Source: Paraglaciecola polaris LMG 21857 (GTDB lineage: Bacteria; Pseudomonadota; Gammaproteobacteria; Enterobacterales; Alteromonadaceae). Taken from it: 64,000 nucleotides of DNA. Positions 50,048-60,341 of the stretch are shown here, piece after piece (positions within the stretch are counted from its first letter, which is position 1; every line of letters begins with the position of its first letter). The stretch is taken from the NCBI RefSeq assembly GCF_000315055.1, contig NZ_BAER01000133.1:1-64000 (forward strand), read 5' to 3'. A program made the position numbers and the translations under genes. Under the pieces are notes generated by a model, which ran no database searches, was not told where the DNA came from, and saw nothing but the letters and a program-made list of their open reading frames with translations.

Positions 50048-51682
50048 TTAGTGGCGTTGAAACTCACTGCTAGCACTCCACTTAGGCCAGTCCGTTGATT
50101 GGGCAATATCGTAACCCACTTCGAATAGCAGTTGGCTGTCTTCACGTACGCCGGAAAAATCCCAGTTTTCACGGAATTGATCACAAACTTGATGGTAACA
50201 CCCCGTAATCACTACTTTAGCCCGCTTTTTATAGGCTGCCGTTTGCTCATCAATAGGGGTATCTCCTCCCTTTGCATACAAGGCTGGCACACCTTGTTTC
50301 GCAAAGCTGAAGTGATCAGAACGGTAATAAGAACCGGCTTCTGGCCGCGACTCTTGCGTCAATGTACGGTTTTGGCGACTGGCCGCCTTGGCTAAATAGG
50401 TTTCTAACTCAGATTTACCCATACCTACAACTGACACATCTTTGGTGCGCCCAAGTACGTTCATGGCATCCATGTTGAGATTCGCAATGGTTTTATCAAG
50501 AGGAATGATAGGGTGTTCTGCGTAATATAATGAACCCAGCAAACCTTGCTCTTCGGCGGTAACAATCAGAAATGTCACCGAACGTTTAGGAGCGACATTT
50601 AGTTCTTTAAAAGCTTTTGCAATCGTCAATGCGGTAGCTGTGCCAGTGGCATTATCGTGAGCGCCGTTATAAATCTGGTCTCCATCTTTGCTTTCATCTT
50701 TACCTAAATGGTCCCAGTGGGCACTGTAAATTACATGCTCGTCTGGGGTTTCGGACCCAGGTAATGTGGCGATAACATTTTGGCTAACGGACTTTTTCAT
50801 GGTGCTGTTAACGGTTACCGATGCCTTTTGTTTGAGGCTTTTATGGTACGGGCCTTGAAGGGCCTTGGCTTTTTCCTGTGCGAAGTCTAAACCTGCGTCA
50901 GCAAAGACTTTTTTCGCGGCATCATTTGACAGCCAGCCTTCAATGGCAACCCGATCCGCATTGCCATTGTCACTGACTAAACTGTACTGGGGGCCGCTCC
51001 AGCTATTGGCGACCACTGACCAACCATAGGATGCTGGGGCGGTTTCGTGCACTATGATAGCCGCGGCAGCGCCTTGACGACTGGCTTCTTCGTATTTATA
51101 CGTCCAACGACCATAGTAAGTCATGGTTTTACCTTGAAATTTACCACTGTCAGGGTTCTCAAAACCAGGGTCATTGACCAAAATTACCACTGTTTTACCT
51201 TTTACATCGAGCCCAGCATAGTCATTCCAATCGTACTCTGGTGCATTGACCCCAAAGCCGACGAATACCACGTCTGAATCAGTTACACTGACCTGACTTT
51301 GTTCACGCTTAGTGGATGCAATCATACCTTTTTTATATTCAAAACGGTTGTCACCTATGGTCATGGCCATATCAGCTGACGCGGTCATTTCCAATAAATT
51401 CACGGCTTGTAAATAGCTGTTGCCATTACCGGGCTGATAGCCCATTTCTTTAAAATTACGGATCAGGTAGTCAAGGGTAACCTGTTCGCCTTTAGATGTG
51501 GGCGATCGCCCTTCGAATTCATCCGATGACAAGGTTTTAGTATGTGCTTTTAGGGTGGCATCGGTAATACTTTGATACGCATGTGTAAAGTCGTTTTCTG
51601 AGCTTTTATTGTCGTTACTCACACCACAGGCAAATAAAGTCGCGCTGAGTAGTGGAATAGCCGCCAGTTGAATTTTTTTCAT
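50048..51682 (-). CDS. M28-family zinc aminopeptidase, lipoprotein
   Basis: A 544-residue predicted lipoprotein. The signal ends with the lipobox LFACG. An inserted PA domain (about 140-290) is followed by the M28 catalytic domain with zinc and catalytic residues in VIYSAHWDHLGKD (His), GAHDNATGTA (bridging Asp), VTAEEQGLLGS (Glu pair), NMDAMNV (Asp) and a late His in YYRSDHFSFA. The enzyme probably trims peptides in the periplasm or at the outer membrane. AGGTGA is 8 nt before the ATG at 51682; a GTG at 51694 is less likely. Confidence 0.88.
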   Translation of the reverse strand: MKKIQLAAIPLLSATLFACGVSNDNKSSENDFTHAYQSITDATLKAHTKTLSSDEFEGRSPTSKGEQVTLDYLIRNFKEMGYQPGNGNSYLQAVNLLEMTASADMAMTIGDNRFEYKKGMIASTKREQSQVSVTDSDVVFVGFGVNAPEYDWNDYAGLDVKGKTVVILVNDPGFENPDSGKFQGKTMTYYGRWTYKYEEASRQGAAAAIIVHETAPASYGWSVVANSWSGPQYSLVSDNGNADRVAIEGWLSNDAAKKVFADAGLDFAQEKAKALQGPYHKSLKQKASVTVNSTMKKSVSQNVIATLPGSETPDEHVIYSAHWDHLGKDESKDGDQIYNGAHDNATGTATALTIAKAFKELNVAPKRSVTFLIVTAEEQGLLGSLYYAEHPIIPLDKTIANLNMDAMNVLGRTKDVSVVGMGKSELETYLAKAASRQNRTLTQESRPEAGSYYRSDHFSFAKQGVPALYAKGGDTPIDEQTAAYKKRAKVVITGCYHQVCDQFRENWDFSGVREDSQLLFEVGYDIAQSTDWPKWSASSEFQRH

Positions 51683-51768
51683 TGTTATATTCACCTAGTT
51701 TGGATTTGCTTGAAAATCATACCCATTCTTTCGATAAAGCTAAGCCTAGCAAGAATGGAATTGATATA

Positions 51769-52629
51769 ATGCCAGCCATTAGTTTACTCGCAACGAATTT
51801 AGTTTGTTATTTTATGTCTTTACCGTGGAATCAACTCTTTACACAGCAGATTGCTTGCCAACCTTTAGCTCATCTCGACACTCAGTTTTTGTTAACCGGT
51901 ATGCCTATGTGGCCCAATGCACGGGGCTTAAATGAATTGAAAGCAAAAGCATCCCTGGCGCAGTCAAGTGTGTCGGAATTTGTCTGTCAAAGTTCACTTG
52001 CTACCAGTGATGATTATTACGAGCAAATTATTTATAAGCGAAAACAAATACCGACTCGCCCAAACAGCTGGCATGACCTATTTAACGGACTCGTATGGCT
52101 GCAATATCCAAAAACGAAAACGCTGCTTAACCAATTGCATATTGAGGATATTGAGCTGCACGGCCTGAGCCCGCGCACGCGTCAACGTAACCACATTACC
52201 CATTTCGACGAATGTGGTGTGATCCTGACCATCGAATGCTCCACTGGTGAGATGGTTACTGAGTTATTGAGAGCGCATCATTGGCTTGAAGCCATGCATG
52301 AGATGCGCAATGCTTGGGGAGATACCATTCATGCCCGCATGTTTGGTCATGCGAATTATGAGATGTTGCTCAACCCGTTTATTGGTTTAACGGGAAAGTG
52401 GTTAGCCGTTAATGTACAAAAAGGCTTTTCACAACGCAGTATTGCTCAGCAAAATGCTGAGATAGATGCTTGTTTACCTGCAACTATTCAAAATGATGGA
52501 CTATTTAAACAGCCTAAACCACTATCTCCTTTGCCGCTATTGGGATTACCCGGTTGGAGCGGGCTAAATCAAGACCCGCAGTTTTATCATAACCGTGAAT
52601 ATTTTCGCCCTAAACGAGTCCGTTCATAA
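51769..52629 (+). CDS. DUF3025 family protein
   Basis: A 286-residue cytoplasmic protein of unknown function. The family stretch NSWHDLFNGLVWLQYPKTK is near the middle, with RQRNHITHFDECGV and GHANYEMLLNPFIGLTGKW further on. No catalytic motif is recognised. The frame is open from 51682, but the ATG at 51769 leaves a usable intergenic space to the divergent peptidase gene. The ATG at 51814 (MSLPWNQLF) is also possible. Confidence 0.78.
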   Translation: MPAISLLATNLVCYFMSLPWNQLFTQQIACQPLAHLDTQFLLTGMPMWPNARGLNELKAKASLAQSSVSEFVCQSSLATSDDYYEQIIYKRKQIPTRPNSWHDLFNGLVWLQYPKTKTLLNQLHIEDIELHGLSPRTRQRNHITHFDECGVILTIECSTGEMVTELLRAHHWLEAMHEMRNAWGDTIHARMFGHANYEMLLNPFIGLTGKWLAVNVQKGFSQRSIAQQNAEIDACLPATIQNDGLFKQPKPLSPLPLLGLPGWSGLNQDPQFYHNREYFRPKRVRS

Positions 52630-52697
52630 TTGTGCAGTTAGCGCTTATTGGGTAACGGGTACGCAAGCAGGGCCCATGTTAATTTGAGCCAAATAAA

Positions 52698-53402
52698 TTA
52701 AAACAAAAGATATAAGGCCCAAAGTGTCCAAATAATAAGGCAGGGTATAAAGGCGATTAGTAGCGCTCGTCGCCACGTTATTACGACCCATTGGGATAGG
52801 CCGATCGCGATCAAGTACATACTCCAAATAGTTTCCAGTTTAATACTGCTTGCCAGCCCAAAACAGGCAGAGGTTGGCGGTATAGCAAACAGAAACGATA
52901 AGGCGCTAGGAGATATCGCATCAAAGTTGATTTGAGCATTATTGGCAAAATATAAAATACCGACACTGAGCAATGCCCCTAGGCACGAGGGCAGCAATAC
53001 CCACCAAGTAAAACCGAACCAGTCACCATAACTATGGATATTTTCAGGATCGACTTTAGTGGTGATGGTCAGGTATCCGGCGGTAATAGCAACGAACATT
53101 AACAGCATCAAAAACGGTGTGATGATGGTGCCTATTATACCTTGTGTGACATTCAATGAGGCGCGTATGCTTTGTTGCTCGCCTGGGCTTATATTGGCAA
53201 ATTGGCTGTCGATGATACTGTCTTTGTACCACTGAAAATCCACCATCTGAAAATAATAGTAAACTGGTAATATAGCCGCCAATGTCACAAGTATGAAGGC
53301 GACCCAGGACCAATTGTGTTGCCCTTTCAGTGCCAGAAACGTCGCTCTAGGTTGGCTCAGTATCCCAATACATGCTGAAAACGGGTTAAGTTGACTGCCC
53401 AT
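52698..53402 (-). CDS. Yip1-family membrane protein
   Basis: A 234-residue protein with five to six hydrophobic helices and the Yip1 pattern: N-terminal ILSQPRATF, then FWGFTWW-like WFGFTWWVLLPSCLGALL and ISPSALSFLF. Bacterial members are of unknown role. AAGGATAGG precedes the ATG. It is divergent from the ABC exporter genes by 154 bp, and a link between them is not shown. Confidence 0.82.
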   Translation of the reverse strand: MGSQLNPFSACIGILSQPRATFLALKGQHNWSWVAFILVTLAAILPVYYYFQMVDFQWYKDSIIDSQFANISPGEQQSIRASLNVTQGIIGTIITPFLMLLMFVAITAGYLTITTKVDPENIHSYGDWFGFTWWVLLPSCLGALLSVGILYFANNAQINFDAISPSALSFLFAIPPTSACFGLASSIKLETIWSMYLIAIGLSQWVVITWRRALLIAFIPCLIIWTLWALYLLF

Positions 53403-53556
53403 GAAACCTATCCTTGTTTAAAATGCTATTTGCTTAAATAGTTGACTAATAATCTGATTTTAAACGTTATTGTAATCTTTTTCAGCTACTAGACAGCCAT
53501 TGCATACTGTAAAGTGATAAACCATCAACCGCCTTAAGGCAGATAAAGGGAAGGGA

Positions 53557-54327
53557 ATGATAGAGATAGTTGGCTTAGGCAAAAAGTTTTCAGTGGAAAA
53601 CCCCAAAAAATTGAGTGAGCAAGAGCGTAAAGATCCGCGTTTGAAAGGGCGTTTCTTTCATTCTGTTGTTGATGTCTCATTTGCTTGCCAGCCTGGACAA
53701 GTGTTGGGTTTACTCGGGCCTAATGGTGCGGGCAAAACCACCACGTTACGTATGTTATCAACGGCACTGAAACCGGATACGGGAAGCGTTCATATCAATG
53801 GTACTGATGTGTTGCAAAATCCTATTGTAGCTCGTAAAAAAATAGGTTTTTTATCGGGTTCAACAGGCTTGTACGGACGTTTAACTGGACGGGAAAATAT
53901 AGAATACTTCGCCAAATTACACGGTATAAGTCAAGCTCAATTCGTGGCAAGAATCGATGAGTTAGCCGATTTACTCGACATGCATACCTTCTTAGATCGC
54001 CGCAGTGAAAACTTCTCTACTGGGATGAAGCAAAAAATTGCTATCGCTCGTGCAGTAGTGCATCAACCTGAAGTCGTCATTTTAGATGAACCTACTACGG
54101 GCTTAGACATTATGGCGACCCAAACCGTACTGAGTTTCATCCGTGGTCTTAAGAAACAAGGGATACCGGTTATCTTTTCGACACACCACTTAGATGAAGT
54201 GAGTGAGTTGTGTGACTGCGTGACGGTTATTGATCAAGGAGTAAGTAAATTTAATGGCTCGTTAAGTGACTTTAGCCAATTAGCCGATGGTTCATTACAT
54301 CAAGCCTTTTTAGCCAGCATTAAATAG
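53557..54327 (+). CDS. natA: ABC transporter ATP-binding protein, NatA-like
   Basis: A 256-residue ATPase with Walker A LLGPNGAGKTTTLRML (about 50-65), signature NFSTGMKQKIAIARA, Walker B EVVILDEPTTGLD and the switch His in FSTHHLDE. Best match is to NatA-type subunits of Na+ or drug exporters paired with an ABC-2 permease. AAGGGAAGGGA lies directly before the ATG. The permease gene follows 11 bp later. Confidence 0.88.
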   Translation: MIEIVGLGKKFSVENPKKLSEQERKDPRLKGRFFHSVVDVSFACQPGQVLGLLGPNGAGKTTTLRMLSTALKPDTGSVHINGTDVLQNPIVARKKIGFLSGSTGLYGRLTGRENIEYFAKLHGISQAQFVARIDELADLLDMHTFLDRRSENFSTGMKQKIAIARAVVHQPEVVILDEPTTGLDIMATQTVLSFIRGLKKQGIPVIFSTHHLDEVSELCDCVTVIDQGVSKFNGSLSDFSQLADGSLHQAFLASIK

Positions 54328-54338
54328 GGAGCCTTAAT

Positions 54339-55532
54339 ATGTGGTTAGTTTTTTCAAAAGAAATAAAAGAATTACTTCGGGATAGAAAAACGCTGTTTTT
54401 CATGATTGCATTACCCATTTTGGTTTTTCCGTTAATTTTTGGTGGCATGGCGTATTTTACTACCCAAGCTTTTGCCAAAGCAGAAAATAAAGTGCTCAAA
54501 TATGGGGTGGTTAATTCTCAGTATTCTGCGCAGATTAGTGCAGAATTCTCGGCATCTGAGCTATTTGAACAGGTCAATATTGATGCGAATGATGACTATG
54601 CAGAACTGATTAAAAATGATCGCGTCGACTTTGTGATAGTGCTGCCAGATAACGATGGAGCAGACATACTTACGAGCGGCCAATTAGCGATCAATTTGTA
54701 CCTCAACGATGCTGGACTTAACCTTATATATAATCGGGTAAATAGTATAATTGAAAAATATGCTATTCAATATCAGCAGGCCGCATTTGCCCATCTGAAT
54801 GTTTCCCCTGATCAGCAAGTAGCGCTGTTAAAGCCGATTGTTTTGAGTAAGGTCAGCACGGCGGATCAACGAGAGAGTTGGGGAGAGAAAATTGGCGGTA
54901 TGCTGCCTTATTTGTTATTTATTTTATGCTTTCAGGGAGCGATGTTTCCAGCAACAGATATTGCCGCGGGTGAAAAAGAGCGCGGCACATTAGAAACCTT
55001 ACTGATTTCACCTATTGATCGAACAAAAATCGTTTTGGGTAAGTTTTTGACGATAGCCTGCGCTGGTGCTACCACAGCGCTTATCACAGTGTTAAGCATG
55101 GCAATATGGGGCTTAGTGTTAAGTCGGGGATTCGCCATGCAGTTTGTGGCGGATTTTATGAGCCAAATTGGGGTACTTGATTTCGTATTGATGTTTTTAA
55201 TGCTCATACCGCTGGTGGCCATTTTTGCCTCCGTATTGCTCAGTATTTCTATTTACGCCCGCAGTTTCAAAGAAGCGCAAAGTTACATGGGACCGTTGGT
55301 CATCATGGTCATTATTCCTGTGATGGTTGCATTACTACCTGGTGTTGAGCTTAAAGGCGGATGGGCATGGGTCCCGTTGACTAATGTGGCATTGGCCATG
55401 AAAGAACTGGTTAAGGGCACGATGGACTACTTCCAGTTAATTGCCATTTTTGGCTCAACTGCGCTGATTGCGCTATTGCTGCTTGGCTTTTGTGTGTACT
55501 GGTTTAAACAAGAAAAAGTATTGTTCAGATAA
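54339..55532 (+). CDS. natB: ABC-2 type permease, NatB-like
   Basis: A 397-residue permease with one N-terminal helix (FFMIALPILVFPLIFGGMAYF), a long extracytoplasmic domain (about 45-190) and five to six C-terminal helices. The motif GEKERGTLETLLISP, which contacts the ATPase, lies near residue 215. It pairs with the preceding ATPase. B. subtilis NatAB exports Na+; substrate identity here is inference. Confidence 0.87.
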   Translation: MWLVFSKEIKELLRDRKTLFFMIALPILVFPLIFGGMAYFTTQAFAKAENKVLKYGVVNSQYSAQISAEFSASELFEQVNIDANDDYAELIKNDRVDFVIVLPDNDGADILTSGQLAINLYLNDAGLNLIYNRVNSIIEKYAIQYQQAAFAHLNVSPDQQVALLKPIVLSKVSTADQRESWGEKIGGMLPYLLFILCFQGAMFPATDIAAGEKERGTLETLLISPIDRTKIVLGKFLTIACAGATTALITVLSMAIWGLVLSRGFAMQFVADFMSQIGVLDFVLMFLMLIPLVAIFASVLLSISIYARSFKEAQSYMGPLVIMVIIPVMVALLPGVELKGGWAWVPLTNVALAMKELVKGTMDYFQLIAIFGSTALIALLLLGFCVYWFKQEKVLFR

Positions 55533-55612
55533 GTAGACGTTGATAAACCTGAGTAAATAAGTCATTAGATACGCTGGCTGGCTTGGTGAGCCCATGGGTT
55601 TTTATCGTAAAC

Positions 55613-56500
55613 TCAAAATATCGACAATTGCTGGGTTGCAGTTTGGGCGCTTGGTAGGAATAAATCCGGTAGCGTGGCGTGAGGAAACGTGAGGTTATAG
55701 TCACGAACAAAGGCTGATGCTAACCACGGCGCATCTTTATTGTCAGGCATATGAAAGAATAATGATGGTTGTTTGCCTTCATCTAACCACTGCTTTGTTT
55801 TGCGTATCCATGGTTGATAATACGGTCTACTTTTGGCGATATCTTGCTGGCCGACAAAGCGCACTAGCGGTGCATTGCCAGTAGCAATGACATGTGTGGG
55901 AACTTTGGGCTTTTTGCCTTGGACATCAAGCAACAGTTCACGTACTGACGGTGCATATTGCTCTGGTTCACAGGCGAATAGTGCCCGAGTGTCCATGATT
56001 ACCCGATTGGCTTGATGGGCAATTAAGAGCTGATTCAGGGCTTTTTCGTCATCCCCTTTTTTGAAAAATGCTATGTGACGTACTTCTACGCTTACCGTTA
56101 TATTTGACGGAATACACCTAAGAAACACGGCAAGCTGATTGAGCTGAACGGGGGAAAACTGTTTTGGAAGTTGCAGCATAACGCCTCCAAGAGTGGGGCC
56201 TAAATGCGCTAAGTTTTTCATTGTTTCCGCTATCCGCGCTTGGCTGATATCAAGCTGTCCGGAATGGCTAATTGTGCGTGGTATTTTTAAAATAAAACGA
56301 AAGTTTGGTCCTACGGTGTCACGCCATTTAAGCAAGGTGTCCACACTCGGCAGATGATAAAAACTGCTGTTACATTCGACGCTGTTAAATAACTGGCTGT
56401 ATGCCTGTAGTGGGACGACTTTACTTTTAGGAGCAGGATAAAGATTGCCGAACCATGCATCGTGGGTCCAAATGGGGCAACCTATATTGACTCTGGGCAT
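55613..56500 (-). CDS. DUF72 family protein, YecE-like
   Basis: A 295-residue TIM-barrel-type protein: NIGCPIWTHDAWFGNLYP at the start, FNSVECNSSFYHLPS, FKIPRTISHS-like FILKIPRTISHS and VRFVGQQD. The YecE/DUF72 function is unknown. The ATG at 56500 is chosen over the longer frame at 56536 because it directly precedes the conserved N-terminus. Confidence 0.83.
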   Translation of the reverse strand: MPRVNIGCPIWTHDAWFGNLYPAPKSKVVPLQAYSQLFNSVECNSSFYHLPSVDTLLKWRDTVGPNFRFILKIPRTISHSGQLDISQARIAETMKNLAHLGPTLGGVMLQLPKQFSPVQLNQLAVFLRCIPSNITVSVEVRHIAFFKKGDDEKALNQLLIAHQANRVIMDTRALFACEPEQYAPSVRELLLDVQGKKPKVPTHVIATGNAPLVRFVGQQDIAKSRPYYQPWIRKTKQWLDEGKQPSLFFHMPDNKDAPWLASAFVRDYNLTFPHATLPDLFLPSAQTATQQLSIF

Positions 56501-56742
56501 AACGGCTCTCAAAAATGTGATGAACAACGGTAACAAGGATCACATTTTAGGTTAATGCTATTTTATTGAATATATTACTGAGTAAAAAACAATGTGCGGT
56601 TTATTTGCGCAACTCTTGCATTAAGTTAGCTGTTTGCGGGTATGACATGCTCAGCCCCTTGGGGATCGACAGCTTTGGGTATATACTACGCGGCCTTAAT
56701 TTTCATATATTTTAGTAGCTTGGTTTAGAGGCTTTTTCCATT

Positions 56743-58521
56743 ATGCGCACAGATTACTGCGGCAACATTAATGCATCACACATCGGACAAACAGTCACAC
56801 TTTGCGGTTGGGTTAACCGACGTCGAGATTTAGGCGGGGTTATTTTCATCGATTTGCGTGATCGCGAAGGGATTGTACAAGTCGTTTATGATCCAGATCT
56901 GGCTGAGTTGTTTAATACTGCCAGCAGTTTACGCAGTGAATTCTGTGTTCAAATTGAGGGACTCGTGCGCGGCCGTCCTCAGGGGCAAGTCAATAAAGAT
57001 ATGGGGACCGGTGAAATTGAAATCTTAGGTAAAGGCCTAACGATATTAAATAAAGCGGCGGTATTACCTTTAGACAGCAATCAAGAAAACTCTGAAGAGC
57101 AGCGTTTAAAATATCGCTACCTTGATCTTCGTCGTCCTTTAATGAGCGATCGCTTGAAGTTTCGTGCGAAAGTGACCAGCGCAGTGCGCAGTTATTTAGA
57201 AGGCGATGGCTTTTTAGATATCGAAACGCCTATTTTAACCAAAGCCACACCTGAAGGTGCGCGTGATTATTTAGTGCCAAGCCGCACACATAAGGGCAAG
57301 TTCTTCGCTTTACCTCAGTCTCCACAGTTGTTTAAGCAATTGTTAATGATGTCTGGGATGGACCGTTATTACCAAATTGTTAAATGTTTCCGTGACGAAG
57401 ATCTACGTGCCGATCGTCAGCCTGAATTTACTCAAATTGATATTGAAACAACCTTCTTAAGTGCTGAACAGGTAATGGAAATCACTGAAGGCATGATCCG
57501 CAACTTGTTTATGAAAATGCTCGACGTGGATCTGGGTGTCTTTCCGCAAATGACCTATGCCGATGCCATGCGCCGTTTCGGTAGCGATAAACCCGATTTG
57601 CGTAACCCACTTGAACTCGTGGATGTGGCCGATATTTTAAAAGACGTTGAATTCAAAGTGTTCTCTGGTCCAGCTAACGACGCAAAAGGCCGCGTGGCGG
57701 TTATCCGCGTGCCTGGCGGTGCAAGCATGACTCGCAAGCAAATCGATGAATACACCAAATTTGTGGGTATTTACGGTGCTAAAGGTTTGGCTTGGATGAA
57801 AGTTAACGACATCGATGCTGGAGTGGATGGCTTACAATCACCGATACTGAAATTCTTAGGTGAAGATGTGGCTAAACAAGTATTGACGCGAGTGGCAGCA
57901 CAAAGCGGAGATATTTTATTGTTTGGCGCTGATAACGCGACCGTTGTTACTGAAGCCTTAGGCGCATTGCGCCTGAAAGTAGGTGAAGATTTAGATTTGC
58001 TTCAAGGCCAGTGGAAACCGCTTTGGGTCATAGATTTTCCTATGTTTGAAGAATTTGACGGCCAGTTCCACGCGTTACATCACCCGTTTACGGCACCACG
58101 CGATATGACTGCTGATGAACTAGCTGCAGATCCAGCCAACGCCTTGTCAAATGCTTATGACATGGTACTAAATGGCTGCGAGTTGGGCGGAGGTTCTGTT
58201 CGTATTCACGACCAAGAAATGCAAGCTAAGGTCTTTAATATCTTAGGGATTAGTGATGAAGAAGCCCAAGTGAAGTTTGGCTTCTTACTCGAAGCGCTTA
58301 AATTCGGTGCGCCGCCTCATGCAGGTTTAGCATTTGGCTTGGACCGTTTGGTTATGCTTATGACCGGCGCGACCTCTATTCGCGATGTCATGGCGTTTCC
58401 AAAAACGACGACTGCTGCATGTCCACTTACGGATGCACCTGGATTTGCCAATGATGAGCAACTAAAGGAATTGTCAATTAAAACGCAGATTGCTCAGGAT
58501 AAAGCGTCAAGCTCGGAGTAA
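56743..58521 (+). CDS. aspS: Aspartyl-tRNA synthetase
   Basis: A 592-residue class II synthetase (E. coli 590). The N-terminal OB anticodon-binding domain is followed by the class II motifs: motif 2 [18 protein letters not shown] and motif 3 [13 protein letters not shown], with the bacterial GAD insertion between. First gene of a + strand cluster with nudB and ruvCAB. Confidence 0.97.
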   Translation: MRTDYCGNINASHIGQTVTLCGWVNRRRDLGGVIFIDLRDREGIVQVVYDPDLAELFNTASSLRSEFCVQIEGLVRGRPQGQVNKDMGTGEIEILGKGLTILNKAAVLPLDSNQENSEEQRLKYRYLDLRRPLMSDRLKFRAKVTSAVRSYLEGDGFLDIETPILTKATPEGARDYLVPSRTHKGKFFALPQSPQLFKQLLMMSGMDRYYQIVKCFRDEDLRADRQPEFTQIDIETTFLSAEQVMEITEGMIRNLFMKMLDVDLGVFPQMTYADAMRRFGSDKPDLRNPLELVDVADILKDVEFKVFSGPANDAKGRVAVIRVPGGASMTRKQIDEYTKFVGIYGAKGLAWMKVNDIDAGVDGLQSPILKFLGEDVAKQVLTRVAAQSGDILLFGADNATVVTEALGALRLKVGEDLDLLQGQWKPLWVIDFPMFEEFDGQFHALHHPFTAPRDMTADELAADPANALSNAYDMVLNGCELGGGSVRIHDQEMQAKVFNILGISDEEAQVKFGFLLEALKFGAPPHAGLAFGLDRLVMLMTGATSIRDVMAFPKTTTAACPLTDAPGFANDEQLKELSIKTQIAQDKASSSE

Positions 58522-58526
58522 GTTTT

Positions 58527-58985
58527 CTGCAAGGCAATATCGATATATATCGTCGTCCTGAGTCGGCTTTGGTGGTTATTTATAACCGCCGAGGTCGAGT
58601 TTTGATCTTACAGCGACAAGACGACCCAAATTTTTGGCAATCGGTGACCGGCACGCTCGAACAGGGTGAACTAGCCGTTAGTACGGCCATGAGAGAAGTA
58701 AAAGAAGAAACCGGAATCGATATTCAACAAGCCGGTTATCAACTGCACGATCATCAACAAATCAACCGATATGCAATCCGTGATATATGGCAATATCGTT
58801 ATCCTCCTAATACGCCTTATAACACTGAACATGTATTTTCCGTGCAAATTGACGGAAATGATGACATTAGGTTAACGGAACATTTGTGTTATAGATGGTT
58901 AGATAAAACGTCAGCGATGAGTAAAGTATGGTCCGATACTAATCGTGCTGCTATCGCTCAACACGTGCCAGATTTTTCAGACTAG
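58527..58985 (+). CDS. nudB: Dihydroneopterin triphosphate diphosphatase, probable CTG start
   Basis: A 152-residue Nudix hydrolase removing pyrophosphate from dihydroneopterin triphosphate in folate synthesis. The Nudix box is GTLEQGELAVSTAMREVKEE (GX5EX7REUXEE). The first ATG/GTG/TTG-type codon in frame is TTG at 58569, but the bases before it keep coding the family-conserved stretch RRPESALVVIYN (E. coli KRPVSILVVIY). GGAG at 58515-58518 sits 8 nt before a CTG at 58527 that would give the full N-terminus LQGNIDIYRRPES. CTG initiation is therefore proposed. A start at 58569 would lose the first conserved residues. It begins 5 bp after the aspS stop. Confidence 0.8.
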   Translation: MQGNIDIYRRPESALVVIYNRRGRVLILQRQDDPNFWQSVTGTLEQGELAVSTAMREVKEETGIDIQQAGYQLHDHQQINRYAIRDIWQYRYPPNTPYNTEHVFSVQIDGNDDIRLTEHLCYRWLDKTSAMSKVWSDTNRAAIAQHVPDFSD

Positions 58986-59061
58986 CCTGAGCTTATAACG
59001 TGCATCGCTCGGTGTATGCATTAGCATTTTTTACTCTACAACAGACAGGTATATTACAACC

Positions 59062-59583
59062 GTGGAAATCATTCTTGGTATCGATCCTGGCTCCCGTATT
59101 ACCGGATATGGTGTAATTCAGCGCGTAGGGCGCCAGCAGCAATATCTAGGCAGCGGCTGTATTCGCATGCAAGGCGATGCGTTGGCACCACGTTTACAGC
59201 AAATATTTGATGGGGTAAGCGAATTAATTCTGCAATATAAGCCCACTATGTTTGCCATTGAACAAGTGTTTATGGCAAAAAACCCAGACTCAGCATTGAA
59301 GCTTGGTCAAGCGCGAGGGGCGGCCATAGTTGCGGCAACAAACCAAGGTCTAGACGTAGCTGAATACTCCGCTCGTCAAATCAAGCAATCGGTTGTGGGT
59401 AATGGTAATGCACAAAAAAACCAAGTTCAGCACATGGTAACCTTCATATTAAAGCTACCAGGTACACCTCAGGCCGATGCGGCAGATGCGTTGGCGGTTG
59501 CCTTATGCCACAGTCACACAGAAGAGAATTTAATTAAGATGTCAGGGCAAGTTAAAAAGACCGTACGCGGTCGATTGCGCTAA
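59062..59583 (+). CDS. ruvC: Holliday junction resolvase RuvC
   Basis: A 173-residue endonuclease that cuts Holliday junctions. The catalytic acids are Asp8 (LGIDPGSR), Glu in FAIEQVFM and the Asp pair of [13 protein letters not shown]. The start is a GTG, with CAGGTA a few bases upstream. The gene yebC, which lies between nudB and ruvC in E. coli, is absent here. Confidence 0.96.
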   Translation: MEIILGIDPGSRITGYGVIQRVGRQQQYLGSGCIRMQGDALAPRLQQIFDGVSELILQYKPTMFAIEQVFMAKNPDSALKLGQARGAAIVAATNQGLDVAEYSARQIKQSVVGNGNAQKNQVQHMVTFILKLPGTPQADAADALAVALCHSHTEENLIKMSGQVKKTVRGRLR

Positions 59584-59608
59584 TTTATTAGACGAGGAAT
59601 AAGATAAA

Positions 59609-60232
59609 ATGATAGGTAGAATTCGCGGCACAGTCGTTGAAAAGCAACCCCCTGAGGTGCTCATTGATGTGGCGGGTGTGGGGTATGAAATTCAAATTCC
59701 CATGACCAGTTTTTATCAGCTACCCGAAATTGGTGCAGAGGCCTGTGTCTATACTCATTTTGTAGTGCGTGAGGACGCACAATTATTGTTTGGTTTTGCG
59801 GATAAGAACGAACGTGCCGTTTTTCGCGAACTCATAAAAGCCAGTGGGGTTGGGCCTAAATTAGCGTTAACCATCTTATCTGGCATGTCGGGTCAACATT
59901 TTATGCAATGTGTTGCTCATGAAGACATCAGCGCCTTAGTTAAATTGCCTGGTGTAGGTAAAAAAACCGCCGAGAGGCTGGTCATTGAAATGCGCGATCG
60001 CTTCAAAAAGCTGAGCTTGCAGCAAACGACCAGTGATGACTTTACGCTCAAAGGTAATAACAGCATTGAAAATACCTTTATTACCGCTAATGATGCTAAA
60101 GAAGAAGCACTAAGCGCGTTACTTGCTCTAGGTTATAAAGCGCCACAGGCCAGTAAAGTGATTAATTCAGTCTATGTGGCTGACATTACCAGTGAAGAAC
60201 TTATTCGTGAATCGTTACGGGCAATGATATAA
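59609..60232 (+). CDS. ruvA: Holliday junction branch migration protein RuvA
   Basis: A 207-residue tetrameric junction-binding protein with an N-terminal OB domain ([21 protein letters not shown]), two helix-hairpin-helix motifs ([14 protein letters not shown] and [14 protein letters not shown]) and a C-terminal domain III ([21 protein letters not shown]) that contacts RuvB. Confidence 0.97.
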   Translation: MIGRIRGTVVEKQPPEVLIDVAGVGYEIQIPMTSFYQLPEIGAEACVYTHFVVREDAQLLFGFADKNERAVFRELIKASGVGPKLALTILSGMSGQHFMQCVAHEDISALVKLPGVGKKTAERLVIEMRDRFKKLSLQQTTSDDFTLKGNNSIENTFITANDAKEEALSALLALGYKAPQASKVINSVYVADITSEELIRESLRAMI

Positions 60233-60341
60233 GTGATGGCGACGGCGAAAAATTGTCGTTGCATCCCCCTTGAGTATCGGCTGCGACTCTCATAAACTAC
60301 GCACTGTATATAAAACCACTACTAAAAGTTACATTATCCCC

